Assembly (NCBI GenBank): GCA_905214435.1
Contig: CAJMMA010000028.1
Coordinates: 1 to 24,686 of the forward strand
DNA length: 24,686 nt
Direction: 5' to 3'
DNA from: an uncultured bacterium
GTDB taxonomy: Bacteria > Actinomycetota > Coriobacteriia > Coriobacteriales > Coriobacteriaceae
Positions 22,701 to 24,686 of this stretch are shown piece after piece; positions within the stretch are counted from its first letter, which is position 1; each line of letters begins with the position of its first letter. Made by a program: the position numbers and the translations under genes. The notes below the pieces were generated by a model. It was not told the DNA's origin. It made no database searches and saw only the letters and a list, made by a program, of their open reading frames with translations.

Positions 22701-23499
22701 TGTCCATGAGGCAGACGGGCTTGGCGTCGCGACCGAGCTCGTGGCGCATCTCCATGTAACGGTCGAAGGCCTGCTGCACCACGGCGTCGTCGATCGTCAC
22801 GTCGTCCAGGACGGTGCCGAAGGTGGTGTGGCGGCAGTGGTCGGACCAGTACGTGTCGATCACGCGGATCTCGGTGATGGTGGGGTCGCGATCCTCATCG
22901 CGGAAGTACTGCTGGCAGAAGGCGATGTCCGCCTCGTCCATGGCAAGACCGCGCTCGGAAATAAAGGCGGCAAGGCCTGCCTCGTCAAGCTCGCGGAAGC
23001 CGTCGAGCACCTCGACGGGTTGGGGCTCGGGGGTCTCCACATGTAGCGTCTCGGGCAGGTCGAGCGAGGCGATGCGCGCCTCGACGGGGTTCACCACGTA
23101 GTGCTTGATGGCCTCGATGGCGGCTTCGTCCAGAGCGCCCGAGATCATATAGACCTTGGCGGAGCGTACGGCAGGGCGCTCGCCCTGACTGATGAGTTGC
23201 ACGCACTCGCTGGCGGAGTCGGCACGCTGGTCAAACTGGCCAGGCAGGAATTCGACGGCAAAGACGGCGCCATCGCTTGCGGGGAGCTCGTCGTAGGTCA
23301 CATCGACCTGGGGCTCGCTAAAGACGGTCGGCACGCAGGAGCGGAAAAGCTCCTCGTCGATGCCCTCGACGTCGTAGCGGTTGATGATCCTCAGGGCCTC
23401 GATGCCCTTGATGCCGAGAATCTCGGTCAGCTCGCCCTTGAGCTGTTGAGCCTCGACGTCGAACCCGGGTTTCTTCTCCACGTAGATACGAGAGACCAT
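19753..23499 (-). CDS. purL: Phosphoribosylformylglycinamidine synthase, single-chain
   Basis: A 1248-residue FGAM synthase, the fourth step of purine synthesis (FGAR, glutamine and ATP to FGAM). The N-terminal PurS-like part is followed by the first synthetase half, with SDHCRHTTFGTVL near residue 218 and NHPTEIEPFGGAATCVGGAI, and then a second, related half. The C-terminal glutaminase has PVFPGNNCEYDSARAF, the nucleophile elbow LGICNGFQAL with C1085, and the H1152/E1154 pair in AISHGEGRF. Length and organisation fit the clostridial-type single-chain PurL rather than separate PurS, PurL and PurQ. The ATG at 23499 follows AGGAACC; the longer frame to 23607 lacks family residues. A possible -10 (TATCAT, minus strand, 23608-23613) would give a ~100-base leader. 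Confidence 0.96.
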   Translation of the reverse strand: MVSRIYVEKKPGFDVEAQQLKGELTEILGIKGIEALRIINRYDVEGIDEELFRSCVPTVFSEPQVDVTYDELPASDGAVFAVEFLPGQFDQRADSASECVQLISQGERPAVRSAKVYMISGALDEAAIEAIKHYVVNPVEARIASLDLPETLHVETPEPQPVEVLDGFRELDEAGLAAFISERGLAMDEADIAFCQQYFRDEDRDPTITEIRVIDTYWSDHCRHTTFGTVLDDVTIDDAVVQQAFDRYMEMRHELGRDAKPVCLMDMGTIGAKYLKKTGVMTDVDESEEINACTVKVKVDVDGEDQDWLFLFKNETHNHPTEIEPFGGAATCVGGAIRDPLSGRSYVYQAMRVTGAGDPTVPVSETLEGKLPQRKLVTTAAAGYSSYGNQIGLATGQVNELYHPGYVAKRMEVGAVVGATPANHVRRECPAPTDKIILLGGRTGRDGIGGATGSSKTQNTESIETSGAEVQKGNAPVERKLQRLFRRGDACRLIKRCNDFGAGGVSVAVGELADGLYVDLDTVTKKYDGLDGTELAISESQERMACAVADGDVEEFMGYAAEENLEATVIAEVTAEPRMRMAWNGMAIVDLSREFLNSNGAPKHQVAHVCARSVWQPSWAGTTLSERMTSLVTDLNVASNKGLSERFDSTIGAATVLMPFGGKTQLTPSSAMVAKFPVDGETTTASAMAWGFNPYLMEADQFAGAYLSVVESIAKLVAAGFEHKRAYLSFQEYFERLRTEAERWGKPMAAVLGALMAQVDLGAGAIGGKDSMSGSFEDEAGELNVPPTLISFAVAVGKAARAVSPEFKGLTHRVVRIAPATYGEDYRPDAQQLLAAFDAVEALTATGDALAASTPGYGCGAESLFKMCVGNQIGIELAEDVDVESLFTPLYGSFIVELAEDAELPEVADGVVVEPLGTTVEGYVIDTGSEVIELAELQEAWESGIEGVFAYRSAGETPEVETIDFRAKDIHVYGGAKIARPRVIIPVFPGNNCEYDSARAFRAAGAEADTFVINNLTPEAVAESTHELARRIRASQIVMIPGGFSGGDEPDGSAKFITAFFRAPEVTEAVRDLLQARDGLMLGICNGFQALVKLGLVPYGDIVDATPDAPTLTFNTIGRHQSRLVRTRISSNLSPWLSQCSLDDPYTVAISHGEGRFVANDEVLAQLIANGQVATQYVGEDGKPSMDLSVNPNGSALAIEGITSPDGRVLGKMGHAERRGDNLYRNVPEHVPGDKFMPIFESGVAYFA

Positions 23500-23683
23500 T
23501 GGTTCCTGCCTTCCTGATCGGTTGGGCGTACGGTACGGTATGCGGCAGCGGTCGGTTTGCGGGGTCTGCCCTGCGGTCGCCTTGAGCCACATGTTTGTAA
23601 ACCTCACTATGATACGACAGCTCGCGGCGCGTTGAGGACGGCGAGGGTGCTACAGTGAAGCGCAAACAAGAGAAAGGCATCAC
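23500..23683. other. Divergent purL-antiporter spacer
   Basis: No gene is visible. The centre holds the near-symmetric TATGATA (23608-23614), which can read as a -10 in either direction: TATGAT on plus for the antiporter, TATCAT on minus for purL. The purL leader contains a repeated GTACGG run (about 23527-23538). I see no recognisable riboswitch. Confidence 0.35.
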
Positions 23684-24686
23684 ATGGCATTCGTTTCGCT
23701 CGCCATCATCGCACTCGTGGCCTTTGCGAGTCCTTTTATCGCCTCGGCGATTCCCGGAAAACCCGTTCCCGAGACGGTCTTTTTGCTCGTGCTCGGCGCG
23801 GTACTGGGACCCCATATGCTCGGCGTCATCCATGTAGATGCTGAGGTCTCGCTTGTGTCCGAGCTGGGCCTGGCCTTTTTGTTCCTGCTTGCCGGCTTTG
23901 AGATCGACCCCAAGAGCATCACGGGCGTCGAGGGGCGCTACGGCTTGGCGACGTGGGTCGTCACGTTTGGTATCGCCTGGCTTGCCGTGCGCTTTACCCC
24001 GTGGTTCTCAGTCAGTCATTTCGACGGTATCGCCGTGACGCTTGCCCTCACTTCGACGGCGCTCGGTACGCTTGTGCCCATCATGCGTGAGCGCTCGCTC
24101 ACCGGCACGCGCGTGGGCGACTCGATTCTCGCGTATGGCACTTGGGGCGAGCTCGGTCCCGTGCTCGCCATGTCGGTGCTGTTGTCTGCCCGCACTGGCA
24201 TCCAAACGCTCGTTATCCTTGGCTTGTTTGCGGTGGTTTGCGTGTTGCTGGCCGTGGTCCCGAGCCGCTCCAAGCGCGTCGGCAGCCGCTTCTTTGCATT
24301 TGTTGAGGAGCGCGCCGATACCACGTCGCAGACCTTCGTGCGCCTGACGGTGCTCATCCTGGTCACGCTCGTGGCATTCTCGGCTGTCTTTGATCTCGAC
24401 ATCGTGTTGGGTTCTTTTGCCGCCGGCTTTGTCCTGCGCTATATCATCCCCGAGGGCAACCATACGCTCGAGACCAAGCTCGACGGTCTGGCCTACGGTT
24501 TTTTGATTCCGGTGTTCTTTACCGTATCGGGCGCAAAGATCGATCTGACGGCCGTGGCGTCGCGCCCGGGTCTGCTCGTGGGCTTTATCGTGGCGTTGTT
24601 GATTATTCGTGCCGTGCCCATTCTTATTTCCATGAGCATTTGTCCTGCGACGCGCGATGTGTCGGCGTATGGTCGCATTACCGTGG
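23684..24686 (+). CDS. Kef-like cation/proton antiporter, N-terminal part
   Basis: The frame opens at ATG 23684 behind GAAAGG and is still open at the window edge (334 codons seen), so the 3' end is outside. The protein is highly hydrophobic with about ten helices, in the CPA2 Na+/H+ or K+/H+ exchanger pattern: PETVFLLVLGAVLGP, GLAFLFLLAGFEIDP (the acidic membrane helix), LALTSTALGTLVPIM, VLGSFAAGFVLRYIIP and YGFLIPVFFTVSGAKID. Whether a C-terminal TrkA-N/RCK domain follows cannot be seen. It is divergent from purL, with a 184-base spacer. Confidence 0.88.
   Translation, partial: MAFVSLAIIALVAFASPFIASAIPGKPVPETVFLLVLGAVLGPHMLGVIHVDAEVSLVSELGLAFLFLLAGFEIDPKSITGVEGRYGLATWVVTFGIAWLAVRFTPWFSVSHFDGIAVTLALTSTALGTLVPIMRERSLTGTRVGDSILAYGTWGELGPVLAMSVLLSARTGIQTLVILGLFAVVCVLLAVVPSRSKRVGSRFFAFVEERADTTSQTFVRLTVLILVTLVAFSAVFDLDIVLGSFAAGFVLRYIIPEGNHTLETKLDGLAYGFLIPVFFTVSGAKIDLTAVASRPGLLVGFIVALLIIRAVPILISMSICPATRDVSAYGRITV

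Noticed and set aside
19069..23046. A 1325-codon open frame on the plus strand, opposite purL and part of the EamA gene.
   Set aside because: It lies wholly antisense to genes with clear catalytic motifs, is Gly/Ala/Asp/Val-rich with no recognisable motif, and is the expected result of GC-rich codon use in purL. Its length is striking but has no independent support.

Overview
The window looks like chromosomal DNA of a high-GC anaerobic Coriobacteriia species, most likely Collinsella or a close relative. The basis is inference from base composition, the single long clostridial-type PurL, a ferredoxin-fused EtfA beside a GlcD-type dehydrogenase, and an LAxTG-type surface substrate. No rRNA, tRNA, CRISPR array, insertion sequence or prophage gene was seen.

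Layout: (1) 1-323, plus strand: the tail of a spermidine-synthase-like methyltransferase. (2) 337-508: a striking nested double palindrome. (3) 509-6112, minus strand: a compact three-gene operon encoding a TerB_N/TerB_C protein, a BrxD-like (DUF2791) P-loop ATPase and a BrxHI/Lhr-like SF2 helicase. No other BREX gene is present. This is the best candidate for an under-described DNA-processing or defence system, and a second short palindrome sits inside it at 3035-3071. (4) 6200-6916, minus: a DUF554 membrane protein behind a promoter that carries a palindrome. (5) 7035-10241, minus: a five-gene surface operon made of a small cytosolic protein, a membrane-anchored protein, a secreted beta-rich protein, a tiny LAQTG sortase substrate and a large Cys-rich secreted protein. 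(6) 10588-14213, plus: a GlcD-type 2-hydroxyacid dehydrogenase with EtfB and a ferredoxin-fused EtfA, matching the electron-bifurcating lactate dehydrogenase/Etf complex of acetogens. (7) 14210-15022, minus: an HD hydrolase whose stop codon overlaps that of etfA. (8) 15149-18656, plus: azlCD, a KdgT-like permease and a membrane GGDEF protein. (9) 18718-23499, minus: an EamA exporter downstream of purL, separated from it by a textbook terminator. (10) 23684 to the window end, plus: a Kef-like cation/proton antiporter cut by the window edge.

How the parts work together: the lct-like operon would let the cell oxidise lactate with NAD+ by coupling it to ferredoxin oxidation. AzlCD, the KdgT-like permease, EamA and the antiporter are transport genes. 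PurL is core purine synthesis. The two accessory regions are the TerB-BrxD-helicase operon and the surface operon. Functions are assigned from motifs read by eye and no database search was run. Start codons were chosen from ribosome binding sites and family N-termini, and differ from the longest reading frame for several genes.
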